From Paragorgia papillata (Eukaryota; Cnidaria; Anthozoa; Scleralcyonacea; Coralliidae), in assembly GCA_035771165.1 (NCBI GenBank), contig JAWNZC010000238.1, positions 2,990,001 through 3,054,000 on the forward strand: a stretch of DNA of 64,000 bases, given 5' to 3'. This document shows positions 1 to 14,200 of the stretch, in pieces. Numbering within the stretch: the first letter of the stretch is position 1; every line of letters starts with the position of its first letter. The position numbers and the translations under genes were made by a program. The notes under the pieces are model-generated. The model made no database searches. It was not told the DNA's origin and saw only the letters and a program-made list of their open reading frames with translations.

Positions 1-104
1 GGAATCCTACGATATTGACCGATCGTGCTATCGTGTTTTTCTCGAACCAGTGACTTTTTGGCGGGAAAATTTCTGATTTGATTTTAATACAAATAAAAGA
101 GAAC

Positions 105-507
105 TACTCACGCAAAAACGCACACTCCGTGTCAAACCTGATGCAGAATGATGTCAGATCTGTTCAGAAAAATGTAGCGACCCCTGATACAGCCTGTTGC
201 AGTATCAGCTATGATACACCTATGATATCATATCTGTATCATACCTGCAGCTACAACAGACTGTTCAGAACAGATTCTGTCAAACTGTATCAGCCTGGCA
301 CGGTCAGTGCTGTATCAGTTTGATATAACAGACTGAACAGGTATGTTGTCTACGGAGCTGTGACAGTCTGTTAGAAATTCTAACTAAATGTTTATACATC
401 AGCGCTGGTACATTGTGTAGCTGTCAGGCTGTATCAAGGGTCGCTACATTTCTCTGAACAGATCTGTTATCAGAGCTGATCAGACTGTGCGTTTTTACGT
501 GTGTAGG
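105..507. repeat. Fold-back element
   Basis: Arms at about 109-206 and 425-506 are inverted copies (AAAACGCACA, GATCTGTTCAG, ATGTAGCGACCC). The interior is rich in CTGTATCA and CTGTTCAG. Nothing coding is seen in 511-872. Confidence 0.6.
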
Positions 508-872
508 TGTCTTTATTCAAATATCCGAATAATATAATATGCTGGAACATTACTGCTTGTTTTCTTGAAAGTTTTTTACTTAAAATCACGACAAATGAAA
601 GCCAAACTTGCTTTAAAGGAAAAGAGACGAAAAAGCTAACAGGTAAGGTACCGTAACGACAAACTTCGAAGACAAAAACAGCGTTCATAACTTAAAAAGA
701 AAACGAACCAGTTACTCTATTCTCTTGACATATATTTCTAAACAATCAAACCCCATAACTTTAATAGACATGAACAGAACACTACCGTATATCAACACTT
801 TAATTCAACTCCATTTAGTGTCATTCTGTCGTCGTTTGGAGTACAAACGTCATGAATTATTAATAAATTATT

Positions 873-1110
873 AACTCATTAATAATTCACGAGGAAAACA
901 CAAAGAAAATCCATGTTTAATGAGGGTCTATATGTGATATAGATTCCTCTTGATTTACATAAACTTTAGCTTTGATTTTCTCGACTTAGACAACGTTTTT
1001 TTAGAAAAATTACTACGCCAATGAACTTACCAAATAGATCGTTTTAGAAGTCATTTACAGAATTCGTGTCCGTTCTGTATACCGATACAGAACGGCCACT
1101 CATTCTGTAA
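873..1110. repeat. Dispersed element carrying AATTCA(T/C)GAGGAAAA
   Basis: One copy of a family that recurs at about 8200-8490, 10035-10445, 20105-20415 and 60415-60720. Shared blocks are TTTACATAAACTTTAGCTTT and CGCCAATGAACTTACC. Each copy holds a short hairpin of a different 10-20-base motif (here CCGATACAGAACGG). Confidence 0.55.
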
Positions 1111-1126
1111 ATAGTACTTATATAAA

Positions 1127-1417
1127 TTTAAACAATTTAATTACAGAATCATCCTCAGAGAAACATGAGAAAATTTTTCATGATTTCTTACACTGCTAAA
1201 GTCAACCGAAAAATGTCGGCTGACTCGAGCGGGATTTGAATCCCTGTGCAGCTCGATAGCTCAACAGGTAGAGCGGATCCCTGTGCAGCTCGATAGCTCA
1301 ACAGCTAGAGTGGACTGGAATCCCGAAGGTGCGAGTTTAAATCCCGCCCGAGTCAGTCGAAATTTTTCGGTTGACTTTAGCATTGTAAGAAATCATGAAA
1401 AATTTTAAACAATTTAA
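1127..1417 (+). mobile_element. tRNA-like SINE with fold-back ends and 14-bp target duplication
   Basis: TTTAAACAATTTAA occurs at 1127-1140 and 1404-1417, a direct repeat bracketing the element. The outer arms (1169-1238 and 1339-1406) are inverted repeats of about 70 bases. Between them a tRNA-like segment is partly duplicated: TAGCTCAACAGCTAGAGT resembles box A and GGTGCGAGTTTAAATCC resembles box B. The tRNA arms pair only partly, so this is not a working tRNA gene. Confidence 0.55.
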
Positions 1418-2244
1418 GTTGACAGGTTAGTTTGTTCGTTGGTCGGTCGATCGGTTAGTCATGGTCAATCAGTTAGTTATTGATAGTTTGTCTATTAAAT
1501 AGTTTTCTAAATCTTAGTGGTAAGTGAGTCCGTTGTCTAAGTTGTTGAAGTCTTTTGAAGCATGGTAAATAAGTTTTTGCTTCCCCCAATTTGTGTTGGC
1601 TTTTGGTTGTATGAAAGTTGCTGTTTGCATGAGCTTAGTTTAAAGTCGTGATCTATTACGTCATTTCTCCACTTAAAAGTCAAAATATATTGGTGTTTCT
1701 GACGTCGTTGGCCCTAGCCACGATCGGAAATCGCATAGAAAATCGGCCACTTTCATGGGGCAGTTCGCAGTCCACGTGCGTGCTGGCTCAAGTGAGTTCT
1801 GAGGACATTTAAAACTGATGAATTTGAGAAGGGTAATGGGTTCGTACATCGCGAAAATTCCACGAGTTGTCAACAAACAGTATTCTATGGCAAGCCCAAC
1901 CTTCGTGCTATGCGCTCGTAGAAGAATTATGGTCGAGCGATGATTTTGAGCGGAGATGTTTGACTTTGAGCTTGGGGTGTTCTCGCTCCTGTCGGCCGTG
2001 TATTGATGACGTTTACACGCAAGATATTCGTTCTACGCATGCGTAGTTAATACGGGTTAGCCCGTATCTCGCGAGCATCGACAGCCGCCATTTCTGATCG
2101 TGCTATGAGTTATTTCTAACACCCCCCCCCCAAAGATAACTCAGATTCATGTAAACAGACCGTAACTGCGTTATTAAACTACAGTCGTTTTCAACCAATT
2201 GCGTGTTAACTGGCGATTTAAGAGCATTCTTCTATGTGTTGCAG

Positions 2245-5200
2245 CAAAGGGGACCATGATGGCGCAATGAAGCAATATATTCGAACCATAGGACATCTTG
2301 AACCATCGTATGTTATAAGAAAGGTAAAGTTTTTTGAAGAGATACAACTTTGAGTAATGACCATCTTTTAATTTAATTCTACCGTGTTAAAATATGATTA
2401 AGTAAACAAACAAACAAACAAACAAACAAACAAACAAACAAACAAACAAACAAACAAACAAACAAACAAATACGTTGTCATTCTGGTATTAATACCGCCA
2501 TTTTGAGTTTGAATAACGGTTCTATTTTGACGAACAGCAATTTTTTTTAAAATTTTGGCGTCAACACACAAAGATAAACGTCTCGTTTGTTTTTTTGTTT
2601 TTTTTCTTCTCTAGTTTTTAGACGCTCAAAGAATCCATAATCTTACGGCGTATCTTCAGGTAAGAAAGAAAAGTGACATTGAACTTGACTTTTCAACTCT
2701 TCGAGTGTTATCGCTTGCTGGATTTTATGAAAAACGCAAGGAACAGGTTTCTCACGCTTGGTGCATGCGACGAAGGCGAGAGGATAGCGAGGGGAATAAT
2801 AAAGACACAGATCACAAAACATAAATATTAAAAAATGGCCGCCGTATGTACATATAAATTATGACGTCGTTTTAAAGTAAAAATTATTTTCAATTTCCCG
2901 CATGAAAACGAGTTCATAAGGGCTAATTTATATGTATATAAAAAGAATTTAAATTTGTCGGCCATTTTTGAATAAGGTTTATAGGGCACTCGTGCTTGGC
3001 GTTGGCCTGTGGTATGTTTTCTGGTTTTGCAGCGAGGAATAAGCAGCGAGGAATAAGCAGCTAGTGCTTCTCGGTTCATTTGAGAATATAAAAGTTTTTT
3101 GTTTGTTTGTTTGTTTGTTTGTTTGTTTGTTTGTTTGTTTGCCTGTCTGTCTGTTTGTTTGTTTGTTTGTTTGTTTGTTTGTTTGTTTGTTTGTTTGTTT
3201 GTTTGTTTGTTTGTTTGTTTGTTTGTTTGGTTGGTTGGTTGGTTGGTTATTGTTATTGTTTTGTATGTTCATTGTTTATTGTCTATATATTGTTCATTGC
3301 TTATTTTTTATTGTTCGTTGTCTATAGTTCATCATCCTTTGTTCATTGTTTGTTTCTTGTTCATTGCCCTATTCTTCTTTGCAATTCATTGTTCTTTGTC
3401 AATTGTCCATGGTATATATTATTGCCCATTGTTCATTGTCTTTTGGTCGCTGTCTATTCATTGCCTATTGTTCATTGTCTGTTGTCCATAGTTTGTTATC
3501 GATATTTTTGCATTACAGGCGTTACATGAACAAAACTTAGCCAACACAGATCACACAACATTGTTATTGAATTGTTACACAAAACTAAAGGATGTCTCTA
3601 AATTGGATGAATTTATAATGGTGCGTATATTTCAGCTTTGTATCTTAAAACATACGATGGTTGTCCAATACAGATGCATGTATACGAGTCGTGAAATACT
3701 GGTAACGATCTGTATATGTATGCGAATTGACATCCGTAAAATTAATATTAAAAGGGATGTAGTGTCCTTGAAAGATACGAATCGTAAATTTGGTGAGAAT
3801 GTTAGGAATGATGTGATAGTTATTAGTTATACACTGAGCGTGTATGTTATAGGGACCCAAAACCTTTGCGATTTGTGCGAGTCGTACGAATGGTAAGTGC
3901 TATTGATGTTTTGTAAAAGATAAGAAACGACTTTCGTGTGAAGTCGACAGTATTGGACATGTATGGCACATAACATACCGTTTTTGTGTCACGTACACCA
4001 ACATCGTTCTGTTTTTTGTTTCATTCAATTAGACTGACAAAGAACTAAACTTTGATGTTGAAACGGCAATCAAGGTGAGTAAATGGTTGTCTTGGGAAGG
4101 CAAGTTATTCAGGGTTGAAGTACTCAAGGAAGTGTCCCTCACCTATGTTTAGTAGGCTTATTGCAGAAAAAACTGTTAATTAAATTTGCTGAAAGGGGCA
4201 CACCATGTGGAGTGTTCTTTCATGAAGAAAATTCAAAAGAAATGAATGTGTAATCTGATTTTGTAAATCGGATACAAATTCATCCTGATTTACATAAACG
4301 TTCCCGATCGATTCTTGGTTTTCGTCTGACGTTTCGGGGGCTATATTGGTGCACAGAAACAATGAAATGGCGGCCATATTGGTGCACAATCTTTATCCTA
4401 TGGGAATTTAAATTTATTCTTACTCAAACATTTTGCATTGTTTTACTACCCCCAACGAGGCCACCGATCACGTGGTGAAAACGATCCATTTTTTCAGCTT
4501 AAACAGCTTATATCTCAAAGATTATTGGTAAACCTGAACAGGTAGATGTGTGAATTGAATATTTGTCGCGTTGTACATTCCTATACATACAGTTTGGCCG
4601 CTGTTTATTTTTATATAGACCCAAGTTAGCTAACAGATAGTGGAAATACACGTCCTTGCTGTCCAAAAGTGTTTTTACTTTAGGCCAAATGAATATCAAA
4701 CCTTTAAGTGTATATAAACCCAAATTTTTTATTTTCTGAATACGTTCTACATAGAGCAAACAGTTGTCCAGTGAAATATTTTTTTGATTGGAGCTATTCT
4801 TCAATGTTTTTTTGGTGATTCGCACTTCTAGTACGAACACATCCAACTAAATGTAGACACTTTTCTCAGTAAACACCCTTCTGGATTAGTTATAATAGCT
4901 GGTGACTTTAACCCTACTTCTACTGGATTTCGCCCAGCTGAAGTTACACGTGCATGCTCTTTAAAACAGCGAGTAACTTTCCGTACACGGGATTCTGGCA
5001 TTTTGGATTTGATTTTTACAAATAAGTCGGATTTATACGACACACCAATTCAATTGCCCAAAATCGGAAATAGCGACCACTACACCGTACTGATAACTCC
5101 CAAATGGCATCTAGGGCGGAAAATTGATAACACCCGAGGATCTAAAGTGTATAGAAACCTTCGGGAAAGTAACTGGAAAGCTTTTGGCTCTTGGTTGGTA

Positions 5201-8200
5201 AGAGAGTCGTGGCATGATACCTTCAATGAGTCTGATTGCCAAAGTAAATACGATAATTTCATGCAGAAAATGAATAGTGCTATAGATTTGTTTAAGTAAC
5301 TTGTAAATCGCTTACAATTTAATCCTGTAATTACAAGAAGCGAAATAAACGAGAAATAAACGAGAAATAATAATAATAATAATGAGATGACGTCTATGCA
5401 GGCATTTGGCTTTGTTTCTCTTTTTGGCAAGATAAACTACCTGAGGATTTTTGTGGGAAAACTCATACAATATGGAACATGTTGTTCAAACACACCATTA
5501 ATGGAAGAATTGGGTCATGTCACTCCTGCAAATAAATATTGTATAGATAATGACTACTTTGGCGTCATCCATTACCATTTTGAAAACAAACATCTCTATT
5601 AAAGCAATAAAGCTTGCTCCAATCTAAAAATATTTCGTTGTTCAACTATTTGGCAAAGGTAGAACGTATTTATATGCAGTTTAACTAACGCGCTTCAAAT
5701 GTAGTTTCGACCTTCTTTAAGAGGACTATTTGACATTTGGTTTGTGTGTATTATTAGTATTACATGTGTCCTCATCAGTTTCAATTGTTTAGAATTAAGC
5801 CAACTATAATTCTTTTCAACTAGGTTTGTCGGCAAGCTTCGTACTTCGAACATGCAGTTTACTTGGCTGAGAAATTCCAGCAGCATGACTGGTATCTAAA
5901 GATTCAACTGGAAGATATCAAAGATTACCAAAAAGCCTTGGACTATATTGGAAAACTAGAGTTTTATTCGGTAGGTTGCTCATTTATCGACAGAGGGTGC
6001 CTGCGTGTCAAGCGTTTCGTAGGTGGTAGTGTGTGTGTGTGGGGGGGGGGGGGGGGGGGGGGGGGGCGGCGTTGATTCAACTGGAAAATATCAAAGACTA
6101 CCAAAAGGCCATGGACTATATTGGAAAACTAGAGTTCTATATGCGGTAGGTTGGTCGTTTATTGAAAGAAGGTGGCAGGCGTTGTGTTTGGAGGAAGGGA
6201 GGGCGCGACGCGTGTATGTGGGAGTTCAAAATTATGTTCAAAGTTACGACTTTTTACATCAAAACTAACGGTTAAATTTTTATTGGTTTAAGTGTCAACT
6301 CCATCAAGCATAACATTGGAGTTGTTTATGTATACAGGATTCCTAATTATATTTCTTGGCAAGAGGGAGCTTTGCATGATTTTCAGTCTATGAGCCTTTA
6401 CAGCGGATTCAAGTTGAGCGTTTAACGACAACAATTGTCGCGTTAGTTGCAACAGAAAACGTTTCCAGGCAAAATGTCAGACGTTGCTGGATAGGACTTA
6501 CAACGTTCTGTCTAAAAACATCTGCGTTGCGTGTGAATTTAATAAAAACTTGTGAGCCCCAGTGCCCCGCCCAGCAACGTCTGACATTTTGCCTAGAAAA
6601 TTAATCCGTTGCAACTAACGTGACAATTATTGTCGTTAAACGATCAACCTGAATCCGCTGTAAATTATAAAAATATTAGGCACTAGTTTAATTGGGTTAA
6701 GGTTTTTATTTGACATTATTGAACATTTCTACTCAGGCGAAACACAACTTACGAAACTATGGCAAAACTTTGATGGAAGCAGAACCTGACAAGACAACAG
6801 AACTGTTGAAGCTGCTGTGCACTGATTACAGATCTAGCGAGAGTAAGAATTTTTTGATAAAAATATGATATCCTCCCTCTCTTCCTTCTCATTCCTTCTT
6901 TTTTTAGTCCTCTTCCCCATTCTTTATTTTTTCCTGTTTCTTCTTCTTCTTCTTCTTCTTCTTCTTCTTCTTCTTCTTCTTCCTCCTCCTCCTCCTCCTC
7001 CTCCTCCTCCTCCTCCTCCTCCTCCTCCATCTCATCATCATGTTGTTATTGGTGTTGGTACCGAACGAACACTCCACATGGTGTGCCTTTCAGCAGTTTT
7101 TATTAAACAGTTTTTTCTCGATTTTATCTTAGGTCCATTGGTCGACGATGATACTACAACAGGTAACCACGTATTTTGTAAACCACTTGGTATTTTATGT
7201 TATTGTGGTCATCCAAGTACCTCCAGGGACACCTTACCACTTTTATTACGTTAGATATGGTGCCTTCTTGCTTTCTTAAATATGTTCTTTTAACCAATTC
7301 AACTGAACATATATTTTAACAAAAAAATTTTTGTAATAATTACGGAGAGCGTGGCAACAGAACAAAGATTAAAAAAAAAAGATAACACACGTACAAAAGC
7401 TCTGCAAGCACATGGATATAGAAATTACAAGATGCGACTTAAACGAAAAGAAACTGGTTTTTATTTTTATTGACCGTATTTTAGTTTTGTAAAAATGACG
7501 ACACAAACAACATTAAGTTTGCTGTTGGTTGGCTTTGTATTTTCTTTACTGTATTAAAGTGTCTCAATCTCGTTCCCAGAGCCCACGTTCCCCACCCGGG
7601 ATACGAGAGACTCTGGGATAATCCGTTTCAAATCACATGCAGGATTCTTGTTATTCCGGTTGAGGTACGCATGCGTAAATATCCGAGCGCAATCTGGATA
7701 GTATGTTCTCCTTGTTTGACTTTTCCCCAAACAAGTCATTGGGGTTGCTGGCGAAGCTCGAATTACAGCATCTACACACATACGGCGAAGATATCGATTG
7801 CGGCAACGTCTTCACTGGAGTCTTGTCGTCCGACATCTTTTATTATTTTGGTTTTTCTACTTCCGGTCACTTCAGATCAACACTATTCAGCCAATAACGT
7901 AACGATTTGAAACGGATTATCCCAGAGTCTCTTTTCCCGGGTGGGGAACGTGGGCTCTGGGAACGAGATTGAAAGTGTCTATGAAATGAAAATTAAGTTT
8001 GTCTAATTTAGAGGAACTCTTAAAACGAGAAAGTAACACCTTATATAGTTTCTTTTATATCTCACTTCGTTCTTGAGAAAATAAGATTTGTTTGATATGC
8101 AAGTAATCCACTGCATACGTCACATTGCATGAGTTTATTGTAAAATTACCAGTGTGACGTATGCAGTGTGACGTATGCAGTGTGTTATTTGCATTTCAAA

Positions 8201-11200
8201 AACTCATTAATAATTCATGAGGAAAAGAAATTAAAGTTTAATCAGTGTCTTTATATGTGATAAAGATACCTCCTGATTTACATAAACTTTAGCTTTAATT
8301 TTCTCGGCTTAGACAAGGTTATTTTTCAAACTTACTACGCCAATGAACTTACCAAGTGGTTCGTTTTTGAAGCCGTTCAATAAACTCGCAGTTCGTGTTT
8401 TATCAGATATAAAAACACTCGGCATCGCCTCGTTTCTTTATATCTGATAAAACACTCCTGCTCGTTTATTAAACAGTACATCAAACAAATCTTATTTACT
8501 CAAGAACGAGTCTTACTTTATGATCTTAAGTGGAATAGCGAGGTCCGAGTAAAGGGGTGGGCGCTAATTCAAGAGGGGAGGGGGGCGCTTATTTAATTTT
8601 TTTGCTGGAGGGGTGAACGTTTATTTGAAAGGAGCGCTTATTAAAGCGTGGACGCTTATTCGCGGAAATCAGTGAGGAAATGCGTTATATCCTTTTATCA
8701 AATTAACTTGTGTTTTTATTAGGTACTCCACGGAAGATACTTCGTGCTGAACCAGAAACGTTCATTCATATTTTTGTTCACAAGAAAAACAAACTGATTG
8801 AATTTCTGGAACATATGACAAAGGTAAGAGGTCATCAAATGACCCATTTAGATTTCCATCTTGCGAACTGATTTTATTTGACTTCTCACTCTCGAGTGAG
8901 AGTCCCCCCCTGACGAGAATGGGAATTTAACTCTAAGGGCGCGTTTCAATTTACAAGGTCGGACTGGGTCAGTCCTGCCAGAATGGACTTGCTTTTGATT
9001 AGGACCATTTTTTCTAGTCTGACAGCCCCAAACCTCAAACGTATCTTGTTCCATTTTACCGGACAAACTGTGTAAATGGAAAGCCCCCTAATTGTAACAT
9101 TTTGGCTGAACGTAAAGTCGATAGAAGTTAAAAACTGCAAAGAAGAGAAAAACTTTGTCAAAAAAGATTGTTTTTCCGTACAACATTCCAAACTGTACTT
9201 TGATTCAATTCAATTCAATTCAATTCAATTCAATTCAATTCAATTCAATTCAATTCATTTCAATTCAATTCACAAAAAAAAAACTGGGAGGATTTATGAA
9301 CATTCAAGACCAAGTTTTTACACAAATTGACGAGTAAATCTGATTTCTGTTCAGACATAGTCAATCGAGGTATGGTCTGGAAACTCAGCTAAAGTCTTTG
9401 GTCTATCTTTTTGTTCGCCTTTATGCATTTTTGTGCACGGTCACTGAACACATTGTATTTTAGTATAATGAACGAATTGTCCAATAGCAATGTTTCAGTT
9501 CAATCACTCTCAACCGTTCTATTTAAATATTAATAAACCTAAAACAAAGGATGTGCACGGTGTAAGGTACGGTTCAACATAAAATCACAGCTCATTATAG
9601 GCGCTTTGAAGTTTGCCGAGTTTCCAGACCATATCTCCATTGACTATGGTTGAGACAACAGTTATCAAGATGTCGCATTTGCAAATTTCAATCCGTTTCA
9701 ATCTCGCTTTAATTTTGACCATCGTTGCTTCTGTGCAGGAGTTTCAAGAATCTCTTTCATGTTTTTGTATCTTTTAAAATCGTTATTGTGTGGTTTTATG
9801 TAATTTTAGGAACAATTTCGTTTGTGTAGGAATTGCTAAGGATAGGGTGACATAGTAATAACACCAGTTTGTACTTCTCTGTCATGTAGGTTCGTCCTAA
9901 ATCGTCAAGTATGGTTTGCAGCACACTTCTAGAACTCTATCTCAACAAAGCAAAACATTGCAAAGATAGAATGGTAAGACACTGTTGTACTATAATTTCA
10001 CAGTGCAAAATAATAACTACTTAATAACCGAGAGTGAAGTGCTGTTTAATAAACGAGTGTTTTATCGGATATAAAGACACGAGGAGAAGCCGAGTGTTTT
10101 TATATCTGATAAAACACGAACTGCGAGTTTATTGAACGGCTTCAAAAACGAACCACTTGGTAAGTTCATTGGCGTAGTAAGTTTGAAAAATAACCTTGTC
10201 TAAGCCGAGATAATCAAAGCTAAAGTTTATGTAAATGAGGAGGTATCTTTATCACATATAAAGACACTGATTTAACTTTAATTTCTTTTGAATTTTCCTC
10301 ATGAATTATTAATGAGTTTTTGAAGTTGGTAAAATATCAAACCGAGATATTGCTGTATTGACAGAGCGATAGCGAGGTTAATACGTTCAAGACCGAGGTT
10401 TGATATTTTACCGTAAAGACCGAACGGTCGAGGTTATTAAGTAGTTTATTATATGGCACTTTTTATTACAAAATCAATCTTGTATTACTTGCTTTAACTT
10501 CGTTAAAACACCGGACCGGTGTTATTTTCTGTTGTTTCTTTCTCGCCTGAATACTAAAATTTACTTTTATAATGTTCATCCTCATTTATTTTCGTCGTTT
10601 TGCAGCAATTACTTTCTTATTAGGAGTTTTTGTTTGTTTTCCAATCGTAGGGCATGGACAATTTTCATCATGCCCGTGGGCATTACGGAGAAATCTTGCC
10701 ACGTCAGCAACCAATCACAGCGCGTGATTTTACCGGAAGTAATTCGTGCCATATAATAAATGTTTATTAATTTCCTATCTTTAATTATATTCAAGATATA
10801 CATGCCTTTAGGGAGGCATGGGTAGCACAAGCTGTTGACGCGCTGCCTCTCACCGCTGAAGTTAAAGTGTATATGAAATTAAAGTTAAGTTTGTCTAATT
10901 TGGAAGAACTCTTGAAATGTTAAAGTAACATCTTCTACACTTTTTCTATATCTTACTTCGTTCTTGAGATAGTGCTATTTGTTTGATGTCAATGATATCT
11001 GCATACGTCACATTGTATAACGAGTTACTGAGAAATCGTGTATATCATTGATATTAATCTGTTAAATCGCTTGAACCTGTGTTTGTTTAAAGTCATGAGA
11101 CAAATACACCTACATGCCCAGTTTCGTGTGACTTTGTTCGATAACTTCAACGATATTCCTAATTTTCCAACAACTCATTATACAATGTGACGTATGCAGT

Positions 11201-14200
11201 GTGATCATTTACATATCAAACAAATAGTAATATCTCAAGAATGAAGTAAGATATGGAAAAACTGTAGAAGATGTTACTTTACAATATCAAAAGTTCTTTC
11301 AAATTAGACAAACTTAATTTTCATTTCATATACACTTTAAGCCCAGTTCAATAGGGCTGGCCTGGTTACCGGGCTGATTTTAAGTCACGAAAATCTTTCT
11401 TTGACGGCTACAAAAAGGAATTATAATACTCCGTGTGCTATACCTACAGAAAAACAAACCCAATTTTGCTTCGTTATGTGATTTTGCATTTTTCAAATAG
11501 TCGTAATAAGATTTTCGTGACATAAAATCAACCCCAGTAACCGGGCTAGCCAGCCTCATATGAACGGCCTCTTGTATGTGAGTAGAGTTGTTGCTCCTGT
11601 GCCTCGATGGTTTTTACAGTCTTCCTTCCTCTGTAAAATCAATATCATAGTTTCCATCATAGTTTACTTTACTAAACTTCTACTTTTTATTAAATTGTAT
11701 TTTTTTTGTAGGCGGAAGTGGAGCCTGAGAGCAGAGCTCTTAGTCTTCTGCAAAATGTAGAGGTAAGGCCACCTAAAGCTGTTGCGGTTACTGAGATGTC
11801 AGCTATTGTTACAGAACTACATTCGTGTTTTTTAAGGGGAAATATGAAATCGACATCGATCATGCCATGGTTCTTGCACAAATGCACAATTTCAAAGCTG
11901 GGATTTTATTGCTTTACGAGAAAGCCAAGTTGTAAGTCTATTACTATTTTTTAGTTTGTATATTTGTTCCTTGTTCATTCTTTTCTGCTTTGTTTTTCAG
12001 TATAATTTCTGTTCTTGCATGCTTACCATTCCTTCCCTCCTTCCTTCCCCCCTCTTTCCTTCCTTCCTTCCTTCCTTCCTTCCTTCCTTCCTTCCTTCCT
12101 TCCTTCCTTTCTTCCTTCCTTCCTTCCTTCCTTCCTTCCTTCCTTCCCTTCCTTCTATCCATCCTTCCTTTCTCCCTTCCCTCCATCCATCCCTCCCTCC
12201 CTCCCATCCTTCCTTTCTTCCTTCTCCCTCTCATCTCCCTCCTTTCTTCCTTCCTTCCGTCCTTCTCCTCTCCTTCCTTCCTTCCCTTCCTTCCCTTCCT
12301 TCCTTCCTTCCCTTCCTTCTATCCAGCCTTCCTTTCTCCCTTCCTTCCCTCCCTCCCTCCCTTCCCTCCCTCCCTCCCTTCCCTCCCTCCCTCCCTCCCT
12401 CCCATCCTTCTCTTCTTCCTTCCCCCCCTCACGTATTCCTTTCCGTCCTATTCAATCTAAACTATTTTTTGTTAAGATTTCCTCAAATACTTCGTTACCA
12501 CATGGAACATGATGAATACTTAAACGTGATCGATACTTGCAAAAAATACGGGTAAGTTCAACATAAAGTCAGTGTTATGTATGAGTAATAAGCACAATGA
12601 CGACCAGTATCTTGAAAACCCAAGAAAACTAATGTGCAAAGATTCTAATTATATATCTATGAAGCCATAATCTGCTCCAAATTGCCACGCCAAATGTAAC
12701 TTCGTTTATTTCTCCACCAGTCTTCAAGATCCCAATCTGTGGGTGCAGGCCTTGTCTTACTTCGCTGGGAAAGAAGAAAACTGCAAAGATTACATCATGG
12801 AGGTTTTATCTCGTATCCTTGTCACTAATTGTGTTTATGTAATATTTAAAACATGAGCAGCAGTGTTTTATCAGATTTAAAGCACGAGAGGCGATAACCG
12901 TAGATTTAGATTTAATGACTTTATTGCCTATAGCAACTGGTGGTCAAACAGAGCGAAATGCCCCAGTTGAACATGGCTACCATGATGTAAGCGTTGGTTT
13001 TGCGGAGGGAGAAAAACTGGAGAAACCGGCGAAAAATCCTCGAAGCACAGGAGAGATCAACTACAACTCTACTCACATTAGTTTCAAGCTCGACAACGGA
13101 GTCATTCCCAAGCGGTCACCCATCCAAGTACTAACCCCGTCTAACCGGGCTTAACTTTTGGTGAGAGGCAGAGCGCTAACAGCACACGTCACCCATGCTC
13201 CCGTACTACGAATGTTTGGAATAGCTACAAAGTCAACCTATTTTGTAAGTTTATTGGCGTAGTAATTTTAAAAAACATCGTTTTCCAAGTCGAGAAAATC
13301 AAAGGTATAAAGTTTATGTAAATCAGGAGGATTCTTTATTCCACGGACGTGGTACTGAGTTCCTCTGTGTTTTCCTCAAGAATTATTAATGAGTTTTTGA
13401 AATTATTATTTGGCATTCTGACTTCTTAGAACAATAAATTATCCTTGATAAACATAGTTTAACGCTATTCTGGCTTCATTAAATCGTGATGATGGTGGTC
13501 TAATGCCGGAAGCCTATTTGCATCTTGTTGATAGATAACGTCATCAATGGTTCTATGTATGAGAGTATAAATATGGGACCTGTCTTCACAACGATCACCC
13601 CGGATGAAGACACTAGATCGGAGTGTCGAAACGTTGGGTCATGAACAGAAACCTTTTAAGCTACGTTCAAAAAACTTTTAAGCCAGAGTAGCGTTAAACT
13701 ATGTCTGATTCTTCACCTGATTGCGTTGGGAATTTATTTGTTATCCTTGACAAAGTTAAGATATTGACAAACATAACTTGTTGCCACCATTGCTTGTTCT
13801 TCAAACACTGGCTCATAATTCAACTGCCACTCTTTCTGTTGTGAAGGTAAACTCATAAGCATTACATTATTGGTCTTATTAACTCATTCCTGTCCAGTGA
13901 CATAACGAAACTATTGGGGGTCCTTAGTCAATTTGCGTTCGGGGCCCCACATTAACACCACCCCCCCAAGTTTAAACAATTAAGTGGACATCAAAACTGG
14001 ACCTTCACAAAACAAACGTCTATTTGGTCCAAATTCTCGAAAACGCAAAAATAAAATAAACTAACTTATATTTATACTGGATAACTCTACCAGTTATATC
14101 TAAACTGTTATCCCTAGAGGTCCAGTAAGGGCCATCCCTCATTGGTCCAATGTTACTGCAGGGGGAAATCGGTGTACCCTGTGGAAACCTGTGGTGTTTG

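Noticed and set aside
1246..1360. A real tRNA gene
   Set aside because: Boxes A and B are present but acceptor and anticodon stems do not close; the segment is partly duplicated and SINE-like. The same holds at 14271, 42503 and 42890.
1..2244. Upstream VPS11 exons
   Set aside because: I looked for the expected residues before KGDHDG on the + strand and found none; the region is repeats and unassigned DNA.
3064..3529. Several Phe-Val-Cys-Leu ORFs (also at 31297-31653 and 50892-51670)
   Set aside because: They are translations of TTTG and TTCC microsatellites.
6749..7254. Poly-Glu and poly-Leu/Pro ORFs
   Set aside because: Products of the TTC/TCC microsatellite.
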